Below, piece after piece: positions 1 through 9,807 of a stretch of DNA of 18,895 bases. The stretch spans positions 1 to 18,895 of the forward strand of contig JAQGKN010000462.1 in the NCBI GenBank assembly GCA_028290085.1, given 5' to 3'. The position numbers were made by a program, and so were the translations under genes. Source of the DNA: Hyphomicrobiales bacterium. Lineage in GTDB: Bacteria; Pseudomonadota; Alphaproteobacteria; Rhizobiales; Beijerinckiaceae. The number at the start of each line of letters is the position of its first letter. Positions within the stretch are counted from its first letter, which is position 1. A model generated the notes under the pieces. It was not told the origin of the DNA and ran no database searches. It was given only the letters and a program-made list of their open reading frames with translations.

Positions 1-252
1 GTCGCGTTCGCGGGAGCGGGTCTTGCCACCCTTTTTCGCCGAACGGCCCATGGACGTCTCGTCCTCCTCGTCACGTGTGGCGATCAGTTCGCTGCGGCCG
101 CGTGTCCCAAGGTGGGGTTCTATCCGCTCTCCCTTGGCGCGCCGCTTGCCGCCAGCGACGCGATCGTCCGGCGCGGCCCGCAAGTCGCGGTCGCCACGTG
201 TGATCTCCGGTTCGCGTCGCTTGCTCCCCATAGCGCCCGCTTTATCTGTCAT
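1..252 (-). CDS. 5'-partial gene with a disordered basic N-terminus, function unknown
   Basis: An open minus-strand frame of 84 codons runs from an ATG at 252 off the left edge with no stop, so only the N-terminus is visible. The visible part is extremely hydrophilic, rich in Arg, Lys, Asp, Glu and Gly, with no hydrophobic segment, and looks disordered. Internal Met codons 8 (from 231) and 68 (from 51) are alternative starts; after Met68 comes a short basic run (RSAKKGGKTRSRERD). Basic disordered N-termini of this kind precede the single membrane anchor in alphaproteobacterial class A penicillin-binding proteins, but that is only a guess because no domain is visible. The gene is divergent from dnaN, across a 252-bp gap. 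That the frame is coding is supported by composition and openness only. Confidence 0.5.
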   Translation of the reverse strand, partial: MTDKAGAMGSKRREPEITRGDRDLRAAPDDRVAGGKRRAKGERIEPHLGTRGRSELIATRDEEDETSMGRSAKKGGKTRSRERD

Positions 253-504
253 GGTCGCGTTGCCGATCCCGATGTTGGACAACGGCCATCTGTCGAGATT
301 AATCTCGGCGGATTAAGGGCCGGTTAAGTCTGATCGGTCGCGCGTGCTTCCTCACGCAGGCCTTTAGAAAAGTGGGGAAGACCCGCCGCCATAGGGCAAG
401 TCGGCCAAGGTCGCGCTTGCCCTGCGCCGCCCTCCGCGTCAAAGTCGCGCCCCCGGCACTCCGGCTGGGGCACGTGCGCATGTTTTTAGGATGGATCTGG
501 GCCC
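253..504. other. Divergent intergenic region upstream of dnaN
   Basis: These 252 bp separate the leftward partial gene from dnaN and should hold both promoters. Visible structure is an inverted repeat TTAATC-TCGGCG-GATTAA at 299-316 and an overlapping perfect TTAA-N7-TTAA at 313-327. No clear DnaA box (TTATNCACA) and no convincing sigma-70 -35/-10 pair was seen. Short open frames on both strands here lack coding character. Confidence 0.6.
313..327. promoter_or_regulatory. Candidate CtrA binding site
   Basis: The sequence TTAA-GGGCCGG-TTAA matches the full alphaproteobacterial CtrA consensus TTAA-N7-TTAA exactly. It lies about 180 bp before dnaN and about 60 bp before the start of the divergent gene. 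It also overlaps the right arm of the inverted repeat at 299-316. The match is seen directly; binding by CtrA, and which gene it would control, are inferred. Confidence 0.45.
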
Positions 505-1623
505 ATGAAAGTCACTCTCGAAAGAGCGGCGCTTCTCAAATCGCTGGGTCACGTGCACCGCGTCGTCGAAAAGCGCAACACGATCCCGATCCTGTCCAAC
601 GTTCTCCTACAGGCTGCCGACGGCCGGCTTCTGCTGAAGGCGACCGACCTGGACCTGGAAGTGACGGAAAGCCTCGGCGCCGATGTCGGCCAGGCCGGCG
701 CGACCACGCTGCCCGCCCATGTCCTGTACGACATCGTGCGCAAGCTGCCCGATGGCGCGCAGGTTTCGCTGGAGACAGCCGGAGACACGGGCCAGCTGCT
801 GCTGCGCTCGGGCCGCTCGCGCTTTACCTTGCAAGCTTTGCCCGAGAGCGACTTCCCGGATCTCAACGCCGGTGACCTGACGCATCGCTTCACTCTGCCC
901 GCTGGCGACCTGAAGAAGCTGATCGACAAAACCCAGTTCGCAATCTCGACCGAAGAGACGCGCTATTACCTGAACGGCATTTTCATGCACACGACCGAGG
1001 TCGAGGGGCACACCATGCTGCGCGCAGTGGCGACAGACGGACATCGGCTCGCACGCGTTGAAATTCCGGCACCGGCGGGGTCGGCGGGAATGCCCGGCAT
1101 CATCGTGCCGCGCAAGGCCGTGGCTGAAGTGCAGAAACTCGTTGAGGACGTGAATGCCGAAGTGCGGTTCGAGCTCTCGACCACCAAGGCCCGCTTCACC
1201 TTCGGCGACGTGGTGCTGACCTCCAAGCTGATCGACGGCACCTTCCCCGATTATGCGCGCGTCATCCCCTCAGGCAACGACAAGCGTTTGGTCATCGATT
1301 GCGCGCCCTTCGCGGCGGCGGTCGATCGCGTCTCGACCATTTCTTCCGAGCGTGGCCGCGCCGTAAAATTGTCGCTTGCCGACGGCCGTCTGACGTTGTC
1401 CGTCACCAACCCGGATTCGGGTTCGGCGACCGAGGAGCTGGAAGTCGATTATGATGCCGGCCCGATCGAGATCGGTTTCAACGCGCGCTATCTACTCGAC
1501 ATCACCAATCAGCTCGATTCTGACACGGCGGTCTTCAAACTCGCCGATCCTGGATCACCGACGCTGATCCAGGACCGCGACGGAGCGGCTGCGCTCTACG
1601 TTCTCATGCCAATGCGCGTATAA
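505..1623 (+). CDS. dnaN: DNA polymerase III subunit beta (sliding clamp)
   Basis: This encodes the ring-shaped processivity clamp that tethers DNA polymerase III to DNA and recruits other replication and repair proteins. The 372-residue length is normal for the family. The N-terminus (MKVTLERAALLKSLGHVHRV), the NTIPILSNVLL segment and the C-terminal YVLMPMRV, the typical end of the third clamp domain, are all present, so it is complete. The ATG at 505 follows a purine-rich AGGATGG stretch; an upstream ATG at 491 is out of frame. It is the first gene of a plus-strand block dnaN-recF-recQ-gyrB. dnaA is not visible upstream, where a divergent gene lies instead. A strong hairpin follows the stop. 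Confidence 0.97.
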   Translation: MKVTLERAALLKSLGHVHRVVEKRNTIPILSNVLLQAADGRLLLKATDLDLEVTESLGADVGQAGATTLPAHVLYDIVRKLPDGAQVSLETAGDTGQLLLRSGRSRFTLQALPESDFPDLNAGDLTHRFTLPAGDLKKLIDKTQFAISTEETRYYLNGIFMHTTEVEGHTMLRAVATDGHRLARVEIPAPAGSAGMPGIIVPRKAVAEVQKLVEDVNAEVRFELSTTKARFTFGDVVLTSKLIDGTFPDYARVIPSGNDKRLVIDCAPFAAAVDRVSTISSERGRAVKLSLADGRLTLSVTNPDSGSATEELEVDYDAGPIEIGFNARYLLDITNQLDSDTAVFKLADPGSPTLIQDRDGAAALYVLMPMRV

Positions 1624-1631
1624 ATCTGCAC

Positions 1632-1664
1632 GCGGCGTCAAAGCGTCACGCGCTTTGACGCCGC
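1632..1664 (+). terminator. Perfect 14-bp hairpin between dnaN and recF
   Basis: Arms at 1632-1645 and 1651-1664 (GCGGCGTCAAAGCG and its exact complement) enclose a 5-nt loop, starting 8 nt after the dnaN stop. No U-tract follows, so it is not a canonical intrinsic terminator. It could be a partial terminator or attenuator, or an RNA-stability element protecting the 3' end of dnaN mRNA. It ends 41 nt before the preferred recF ATG. Confidence 0.6.
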
Positions 1665-1705
1665 CGCAGGTTTCCCCAGGCGCCGGATCGTGCGACATCG
1701 GGCCC

Positions 1706-2902
1706 ATGACTTTCGTTTTTGACCCGTCCTGTGTCGCGCCGATTCGCCGGCCCAAGGTCAGACGCCTCGTCCTCTCCGATTTCCGCTCCTATGCGAGCCT
1801 CGATCTGGAGATAGAGGGCGATCTGATCGTCCTCACGGGCGAAAACGGTGCAGGCAAGACCAACATCCTCGAAGCCCTCTCGCTTTTGACGCCGGGACGC
1901 GGCCTGCGCCGGGCCGATCTCGCCGATTGCGCGCGGGAAGATGGCTCGGGCGGCTGGGCCGTCTCGGTCGAAGTCGATGACGACGACATGCGCGTTCAGC
2001 TCGGCACCGGCGTCGAACCAGCGGAATCTGGGTTGCAACAGACCCGCAAATGCCGCATCGACCGCACGCCCGTGGGCTCGGCGCGTGCCTTTTCAGACTA
2101 TGTGCGTGTTGTGTGGCTGACGCCCGCGATGGACGGGCTCTTCACAGGGCCGGCTGGCGAGCGCCGCCGCTTTCTCGACCGTCTCGTTCTGGCGGTGGAT
2201 GCGGACCACGCGCCGCGCGTCAACGCACTGGAACGCGCTTTGCGCAACCGCAACCGCCTGCTGGAAGACCAGACTTCCGACACCAATTGGCTCGACGCCA
2301 CCGAGCGCGAAATCGCCGAACTCGGCGTCGCCGTTGCCGCCGCGCGCAGCGAGACCGTGTCGCGTCTCGCAAGTCTCGTGGCCGCTGAACGCGACGATGC
2401 CTCGCCCTTTCCCTGGGCCGAACTGGCGTTGGCGGGCGCGCTCGAAGCGATGATCCCCGATCATCCGGCGCTGGAAGTCGAAGAACGATACCGGGCGATT
2501 TTGCGCGCCAATCGCGGGCGCGACGCTGCGGCGGGCCGCACCCTCATCGGGCCGCAGGCGAGTGACCTCGTGGTGCGCCACGGTCCCAAGAATGCCGATG
2601 CCGCGCGCTCCTCCACGGGCGAACAAAAGGCGCTGCTCGTCGGCCTCGTGCTCGCCCATGCACGGCTCGTCGCCTCCATGAGCGGCATGGCGCCATTCGT
2701 GCTGCTCGATGAAATCGCCGCCCATTTCGATCCGGTGCGCCGCGCCGCCCTTTATGACGGATTGGCGCGTCTGGGCGCGCAGGTCTGGATGACGGGCGCA
2801 GATCCGGCCGCCTTCGCCGATATCGCGCCGCGCGCGACCAAGTTGGCCGTCACGCCGGGCCACATCGCCCGCGTGTCGCCGGCCGCGACGGGAAACCCCT
2901 GA
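1706..2902 (+). CDS. recF: DNA replication and repair protein RecF
   Basis: RecF is an SMC/ABC-type ATPase that acts with RecO and RecR to load RecA on gapped DNA at stalled forks. From the ATG at 1706 the protein has 398 residues, slightly longer than many RecF proteins. Walker A is GENGAGKT (residues 45-52), an ABC-signature-like STGEQKALL segment follows later, and Walker B is VLLDE (D335, E336). The family-typical N-terminus (RLVLSDFRSYASLDLEIEGD) starts about 20 residues in. The frame stays open upstream to a TTG at 1655, but that codon lies inside the hairpin stem and adds 17 unconserved residues, so 1706 is preferred. Its end is 5 nt from the recQ start, implying coupled expression. 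Confidence 0.95.
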   Translation: MTFVFDPSCVAPIRRPKVRRLVLSDFRSYASLDLEIEGDLIVLTGENGAGKTNILEALSLLTPGRGLRRADLADCAREDGSGGWAVSVEVDDDDMRVQLGTGVEPAESGLQQTRKCRIDRTPVGSARAFSDYVRVVWLTPAMDGLFTGPAGERRRFLDRLVLAVDADHAPRVNALERALRNRNRLLEDQTSDTNWLDATEREIAELGVAVAAARSETVSRLASLVAAERDDASPFPWAELALAGALEAMIPDHPALEVEERYRAILRANRGRDAAAGRTLIGPQASDLVVRHGPKNADAARSSTGEQKALLVGLVLAHARLVASMSGMAPFVLLDEIAAHFDPVRRAALYDGLARLGAQVWMTGADPAAFADIAPRATKLAVTPGHIARVSPAATGNP

Positions 2903-2907
2903 AAAAA

Positions 2908-4722
2908 ATGACAGATCTTCCCGCCAAGGCTTATGAGCTTCTGAAATCCGTCTTCGGTTACGAGACCTTTCGCCCCGGTCAAGCCGAGGTGATTGGCGCG
3001 GTGCTCGACGGCGATCCCGTGCTCGCAGTCATGCCGACCGGCAGCGGCAAATCCATGTGCTATCAACTGCCCGCCCTGATGGATGACGGGCTGACGCTGG
3101 TGGTCTCGCCGCTGATCGCACTGATGCGCGATCAGGTGCAGCAGATGCGCAGCCTCGGCGTCGCGGCGGGCACTCTGAATTCCTCCAACAACGCGCAGGA
3201 AACGGCCGATACCTGGGCTGCACTGAAGGCGGTAGAATTGCGCCTGCTCTTCTTGTCGCCCGAGCGCCTCGCCATGGATGGGCTGCATCAGGCTCTCCGC
3301 CGCGCGGGCGTGCGCCGCATCGCCATCGACGAAGCCCATTGCGTCTCCGAATGGGGGCATGATTTCCGGCCCGAATATCGGCAGATCCGCACGGCTGTCG
3401 AGGCCATGGGCAATGTGCAGGTGATCGCCTTCACCGCCACCGCCGACCGCAACACGCGCGACGACATCGTCGGACGCCTGTTCGACAGCACGCCCAAGGT
3501 TTTCGTGCATAGTTTCGACAGGCCCAATCTCGATCTGCGTTTCGCCGCCAAGGACCAGCCTCGCCGCCAGCTCGAGGCCTTCCTCTCGACGAGACGCGGG
3601 CAGAGCGGCATCGTCTATTGCTCGTCGCGCGACCGTACTGAAAAAACCGCCGAATGGCTCAATGCCAGTGGCTTCGAGGCGGTGCCGTATCACGCAGGGC
3701 TGGACCAGAACATCCGCGCGCGCAATCAGGATCGCTTCCTGCAGGAAGACGGCATAGTGGTCGCAGCCACCATCGCTTTTGGCATGGGCATCAACAAGCC
3801 CGACGTCCGCTTCGTCGCCCATGCCGACATGCCCGGCAGCGTCGAGGCCTACTACCAGGAGATCGGCCGCGCCGGCCGCGACGGCCTGCCCGCTTCCACG
3901 CTGACGCTCTACGGCGTCGAGGACATGGCCCTGCGCCGCCGCCAGATCGCGGAAAAGCCAATCAGCGATGAACGCCGCCGCATTGAAAACGAGCGCTTCG
4001 GGCGTCTTGCCATGCTCTGCGAGGCGTCCTCCTGCCGACGTCAGGTATTGCTAGCTTATTTCGACGAGCCCAGTGCGCCTTGCGGCAGCTGCGATATCTG
4101 CCGGGGCGAGGTGTCACTCTATGACGGCACCATCGACGCCCAGAAGGTCTTGTCGGCGGTCTATCGCACCGGCCAGCGCTTCGGCGCGGGCTATCTCGCC
4201 GATGTACTGACCGGCGAGGCGACAGATGCCATCCGCCGCAACGGGCATGACCTCGTGAAGACCTTTGGCGTGGGCAAGGACCGCGCGAAGCAGGCCTGGT
4301 CCTCCATCATCCGCCAGCTCTTCGCCGCCGAGGCCGTGGCCACAGCCAGCACCGAGCACGGCGGCTTTTGCCTCACCGAGAAGGGCCAGGAAATCCTGCT
4401 GGGGCGCGAAACCGTGCGATTGAGGACGGAGGCACCAAAGGCGCCCCGCGCCCGCTCCCGCGACGCCAAGGGCCAGGCGGAACAAGAGGGTCTCGACGAG
4501 GCCGATGCCACGCTGTTTGGGCTGCTGCGCAAGAAGCGGCTCGAGATCGCTCGCTCCGAGGGCGTAGAGGCTTATGTGGTCTTCGCCGACCGCACTTTGC
4601 TGGAAATTGCCCGTAAGCGTCCATCAACCCTGCAGGAAATGGCCGGAATCCACGGTATCGGCGCTTCAAAACTCGACCGCTACGGTGACGCTTTCCTGGA
4701 AGTCCTGGACGCTGCCGGCTGA
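2908..4722 (+). CDS. recQ: ATP-dependent DNA helicase RecQ
   Basis: RecQ is a 3'-5' superfamily 2 helicase that opens substrates for RecF-pathway recombination and processes stalled forks. At 604 residues it has the full bacterial architecture. This comprises a Q-motif (FGYETFRPGQ, 16-25), Walker A PTGSGKS (43-49) and the DEAH box (141-144) within the RecQ-typical IDEAHCVSEWGHDFRPEY. Motifs V/VI follow (FGMGINKPDVR and QEIGRAGRDG). The zinc site has Cys at 376, 392, 395 and 398, and a C-terminal HRDC domain spans about 527-602. The ATG lies only 5 nt after the recF stop, so its ribosome binding site falls inside the end of recF. It is intact, with no odd residues. Confidence 0.96.
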   Translation: MTDLPAKAYELLKSVFGYETFRPGQAEVIGAVLDGDPVLAVMPTGSGKSMCYQLPALMDDGLTLVVSPLIALMRDQVQQMRSLGVAAGTLNSSNNAQETADTWAALKAVELRLLFLSPERLAMDGLHQALRRAGVRRIAIDEAHCVSEWGHDFRPEYRQIRTAVEAMGNVQVIAFTATADRNTRDDIVGRLFDSTPKVFVHSFDRPNLDLRFAAKDQPRRQLEAFLSTRRGQSGIVYCSSRDRTEKTAEWLNASGFEAVPYHAGLDQNIRARNQDRFLQEDGIVVAATIAFGMGINKPDVRFVAHADMPGSVEAYYQEIGRAGRDGLPASTLTLYGVEDMALRRRQIAEKPISDERRRIENERFGRLAMLCEASSCRRQVLLAYFDEPSAPCGSCDICRGEVSLYDGTIDAQKVLSAVYRTGQRFGAGYLADVLTGEATDAIRRNGHDLVKTFGVGKDRAKQAWSSIIRQLFAAEAVATASTEHGGFCLTEKGQEILLGRETVRLRTEAPKAPRARSRDAKGQAEQEGLDEADATLFGLLRKKRLEIARSEGVEAYVVFADRTLLEIARKRPSTLQEMAGIHGIGASKLDRYGDAFLEVLDAAG

Positions 4723-4730
4723 CGTCAGCG

Positions 4731-4754
4731 AAACAGGCTGAAAAGCAGCCGTTT
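4731..4754 (+). terminator. Weak terminator-like hairpin after recQ
   Basis: AAACAGGCTG (4731-4740), loop AAAAG, then CAGCCGTTT (4746-4754) form a stem with one bulged base, starting 8 nt after the recQ stop. Only short T runs follow, so it may attenuate rather than stop transcription into gyrB. A second small hairpin, TAGCCG/CGGCTA, lies at 4776-4793. Confidence 0.35.
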
Positions 4755-4778
4755 CCGGTCGTTTTCAGTGCCTTTTAG

Positions 4779-7334
<2,556 letters not shown>

Positions 7335-7358
7335 ATCGGATTGTTTTCTAATTTAAAT

Positions 7359-7394
7359 CGCCGGTTGGGTAATCACCCAACCGGCGTTTTCGTT
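7359..7394 (+). terminator. Intrinsic terminator of gyrB
   Basis: A perfect 12-bp stem (CGCCGGTTGGGT at 7359-7370, complement at 7375-7386) with an AATC loop is followed by TTTTCGTT, 24 nt after the gyrB stop. This is a standard rho-independent terminator. Confidence 0.9.
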
Positions 7395-7405
7395 ACTACG
7401 ATTAG

Positions 7406-7437
7406 ATGCATTCAGGGCTTCGCCCCCCTGAATGCAT
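7406..7437. repeat. 12-bp inverted repeat downstream of the gyrB terminator
   Basis: ATGCATTCAGGG (7406-7417) and its exact complement (7426-7437) flank an 8-nt spacer; an inner GGGC-TTC-GCCC pairing is an alternative. It sits where minus-strand transcription from the nitrite reductase-like remnant would end, but no U-tract follows in either direction. It may be a decayed terminator for that gene, or a copy of a dispersed palindromic repeat. Confidence 0.55.
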
Positions 7438-7439
7438 GA

Positions 7440-7643
7440 GAGAATCCTCTTCCGGGCCCTCGACAATTAGGAAGCCCGCAAGGCCACGCTCGGCGGCGAC
7501 AAGGCGTGATCGATGAGTGTGTATTTTCCCGCGCGATCAACCTCGAGATCGACGACCGTTGCTCCACCGGGCGGAACAGAGACCGTCTGAACACCTGTCA
7601 GCGGTGGGCTTCCGAGGCTGGCGCTCTGATACACGTTGATCGA
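7440..7643 (-). pseudogene. Frameshifted C-terminal remnant of a copper nitrite reductase-like (NirK/AniA) cupredoxin
   Basis: Reading leftward from 7643, one frame gives INVYQSASLGSPPLTGVQTV, then SVPPGGATVVDLEVDRAGKY and TLIDHALS, before a stop at 7467-7469. After the loss of one base near 7494-7497 the neighbouring frame continues AAERGLAGFLIVEGPEEDS. Joined, the two pieces follow the end of the second cupredoxin domain of NirK/AniA-type reductases (NVQSTIVPAGGSAIVEFKVD, then YTLVDHS, then GALGQLKVEG). The conserved DH His is normally the type 2 copper ligand contributed across the trimer. No start codon, first domain or type 1 copper ligands are present. The remaining upstream frame meets a stop at 7689-7691. 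The match is from memory of the family, without an alignment. Confidence 0.65.
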
Positions 7644-7699
7644 ACATTTCCCCGATGAGATTCTATCTGGCGTAACACGCCGACGTGATCACGCCGTAG

Positions 7700-7852
7700 C
7701 GTCAGGACGAGCCCGCGCTTCACGTGCAAGGGAAATTAGGCTTTGATAGCCACCTCGCCGATTCGCTGGACAGCGACACGATGAGCACCACGTATCGGGA
7801 CATGATCCGGCGCGGCGAAGGAACATTCCGAAGTCGTGGAGGCGCCGCATGA
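7700..7852 (+). pseudogene. Unrecognised 50-codon open segment coupled to arsC, possible gene remnant
   Basis: After a TAG at 7697-7699 the plus frame is open for 50 codons, reading RQDEPALHVQGKLGFDSHL and later STTYRDMIRRGEGTFRSRGG. It ends at a TGA (7850-7852) that overlaps the arsC ATG as ATGA. Such overlaps are typical of genuine operon partners, so this may be the 3' end of a gene that once preceded arsC. No good start lies near its beginning; an internal ATG at 7781 would leave only 23 residues. No family was recognised, and it may simply be non-coding. Confidence 0.25.
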
Positions 7853-8280
7853 AAATGGATGTCGTCATCTATCACAATCCCGCCTGCGAGACCTCGCGCA
7901 ATGTGCTTGGCCTTATTCGCAATACAGGTGTAGAGCCCCACATCATCGAATATCTGAAGTGCCCGCCGACACGACGTATGTTGCAGGATCTCATCGCGCG
8001 CGCGGGCCTTACCGTGCGCGACATCCTGCGCGAAAAGGGCACGCCCTTCCACGAGCTGAAGCTCGAAGACCGGTCGCTGACTGACGATGCATTGCTCGAT
8101 GCAATCAAGGCACATCCCATCCTGATGAACCGGCCTTTCGTAGCAACGCCGCAAGGTGTCCGGCTGTGCCGGCCCTCGGAGCTCGTGCTCGATTTGCTCC
8201 CGGTACAGCGTGGCGAGTTCTTCAAGGAAGACGGTGAGCGCGTTGTCGATGAGCACGGCCGCCGCGTCGGCACCGCCTGA
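7849..8280 (+). CDS. arsC: Arsenate reductase, glutaredoxin-dependent ArsC family
   Basis: This reduces arsenate to arsenite in the cytoplasm using glutathione and glutaredoxin, so that arsenite can be exported. The 143-residue length matches the E. coli-type family. The active-site motif HNPACETSR carries the catalytic Cys13, and the three anion-binding arginines fall at 61, 95 and 108. These equal E. coli Arg60, 94 and 107 shifted by one. GGAGG at 7838-7842, 6 nt before the ATG at 7849, supports that start over the ATG two codons later. No arsR, arsB or acr3 gene is visible nearby, so detoxification would need an efflux gene elsewhere. Some members of this fold have other roles, but the full catalytic set is present here. 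Confidence 0.93.
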   Translation: MKMDVVIYHNPACETSRNVLGLIRNTGVEPHIIEYLKCPPTRRMLQDLIARAGLTVRDILREKGTPFHELKLEDRSLTDDALLDAIKAHPILMNRPFVATPQGVRLCRPSELVLDLLPVQRGEFFKEDGERVVDEHGRRVGTA

Positions 8281-8573
8281 GCTCTTCAGCCCTGCAGAAC
8301 GTAGCTGCCGGGTGCATCAGCAAACGGCGTATCATGCGCGGGCGAGATACCTGGCCGTGACCTTTGCTATGGATGCGACGATCTCTCGATTAATCATCCA
8401 TGGCAATCTCCTGCACCTCAGAGACGCGGGAAGCCGCTTGCCAGCCATGATCTCGATCAATCGATGCCGAGTTCAAGCCAGCTTGCATTGCGCATGGCAC
8501 TGGCAGCCGACTTTCGCTTGATCTAGCATCCTCAGGCACCGCTGGAACAGGCGGCCTCAATGGAGGAAAGCAG
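8281..8573. other. Intergenic region between arsC and sorA
   Basis: These 293 bp hold no supported gene; frames on both strands lack coding character or a ribosome binding site. No clear terminator for arsC was seen. The stretch should contain the sorAB promoter, but no convincing -35/-10 pair was identified. Confidence 0.5.
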
Positions 8574-9797
8574 ATGCTCGACAGGCGACAGGTTCTCAGA
8601 TCTGCCCGCAACGCGGGAGCCGCGGGATTGGGTGCTGGGTTGATAGGGCGATCATCACTCGCAGCTCTCGCGGCCGACACAGTGACATTGCCCTTCGCAA
8701 ACGGCGAGCGCTCGCTGGTGACATATCCGGGCAAGCGGCCGCTGATCGAACTGACTGCGCGGCCACCGCAGCTGGAAACGCCATTTGCTGTGTTCAACGA
8801 AGGGATCATCACGTCAAACGATGCTTTCTTCGTGCGCTATCATCTCGCCGACATTCCGCTGTCGATTGATCCCGACACTTATCGGATCGACGTCAAGGGA
8901 CGTGTGAACACGCCCCTGTCCTTGTCGCTGCAGGACCTAAAAACGGCTTATGACGCGATTGAAATTGTTGCCGTCAATCAATGCTCCGGCAACAGTCGTG
9001 GTCTGTTTGAACCACGTCTTGCAGGCGGGCAGTTGGCCAATGGCGCCATGGGCAACGCACGCTGGAAAGGCATTCCCCTCAAAGCGATCCTCGACAAGGC
9101 GGGCGTGCAGTCGAGCGCTGTACAGGTTGCTTTCAATGGTCTCGACGGACCCGTCGTTCCCCAGACTCCCGACTTCATGAAGGCGCTTGAAATCGATCAC
9201 GCGCGCGATGGCGAAGTGATGATTGCCTATGAGATGAATGGCGACGATCTGCCTTGGCTCAACGGCTTTCCGGTAAGGCTCATCGTGCCCGGGTATTACG
9301 GAACGTATTGGGTGAAGCACCTCAACGAAATCACCGTACTCGACAAGCCGCTCGATAGCTTCTGGATGACGACGGCCTATCGCATTCCAGCCAATGCTTG
9401 CGCTTGCACGGAGCCGGGTAAGCCCGCATCGACAACAGTGCCGATTGGCCGGTACAACGTGCGGTCTTTCCTGACGAACGTTGCAGATGGCGCGCGTGTG
9501 AAAGCCGGCGCCGAACTGCCGCTGCGAGGCATCGCCTTTGATGGCGGCTACGGCATCACCGATGTCGCTGTCTCCGTCGATGGCGGCGCAAGCTGGCACT
9601 CTGCGGAGCTGGGCGAAAATCTCGGCAAATATTCATTCCGGGAATGGAAGACCGCGGTGAAATTGCCTGCGGGCCAGCACGCAATTCTGGTGCGCGCAAT
9701 CAACCGCATCGGAGAATCGCAGCCCTCGGAACCGCTGTGGAATCCGGCAGGCTACATGCGCAATGTTGTCGAAACGACGCGTGTCACAGCAGCGTAA
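8574..9797 (+). CDS. sorA: Periplasmic sulfite dehydrogenase, molybdenum subunit SorA
   Basis: SorA oxidises sulfite to sulfate in the periplasm using a sulfite-oxidase-type molybdopterin cofactor, passing electrons to the haem subunit SorB. The protein has 407 residues. A Tat signal is at the N-terminus (DRRQVL at 3-8, then an Ala/Gly-rich stretch to about 34). The molybdenum-ligating Cys137 lies in NQCSGNSR. Also visible are the SorA-like block PGYYGTYWVKHLNEITVLDK, an Ala-Cys-Ala-Cys stretch after YRIPAN, and a C-terminal Mo-co dimerisation domain from about residue 290. The ATG has a strong GGAGG (8562-8566) upstream. sorB follows after 10 nt, forming the classical sorAB pair. Sulfite would come from thiosulfate, taurine or sulfonate breakdown, none of which is encoded here. 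Confidence 0.92.
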   Translation: MLDRRQVLRSARNAGAAGLGAGLIGRSSLAALAADTVTLPFANGERSLVTYPGKRPLIELTARPPQLETPFAVFNEGIITSNDAFFVRYHLADIPLSIDPDTYRIDVKGRVNTPLSLSLQDLKTAYDAIEIVAVNQCSGNSRGLFEPRLAGGQLANGAMGNARWKGIPLKAILDKAGVQSSAVQVAFNGLDGPVVPQTPDFMKALEIDHARDGEVMIAYEMNGDDLPWLNGFPVRLIVPGYYGTYWVKHLNEITVLDKPLDSFWMTTAYRIPANACACTEPGKPASTTVPIGRYNVRSFLTNVADGARVKAGAELPLRGIAFDGGYGITDVAVSVDGGASWHSAELGENLGKYSFREWKTAVKLPAGQHAILVRAINRIGESQPSEPLWNPAGYMRNVVETTRVTAA

Positions 9798-9807
9798 GGA
9801 GAGCGGC

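Noticed and set aside
242..250. TTATCTGTC as a DnaA box marking a replication origin near dnaN
   Set aside because: It differs from TTATNCACA at several positions and no cluster of boxes exists, so an origin is not supported.
1655..1705. Upstream TTG start for recF adding 17 residues
   Set aside because: The TTG is inside the stem of the dnaN-recF hairpin and the added residues are not RecF-like; the ATG at 1706 fits the family better.
2752..3822. 356-codon open frame antisense to recF/recQ
   Set aside because: It lies opposite well-conserved RecF and RecQ coding sequence, has a His/Gly/Arg-rich composition typical of antisense frames in GC-rich DNA, and matches no family.
9763..9807. Longer sorB start inside sorA
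   Set aside because: It would put 15 non-signal residues before the signal peptide; AAGGAG at 9796-9801 points to the ATG at 9808.
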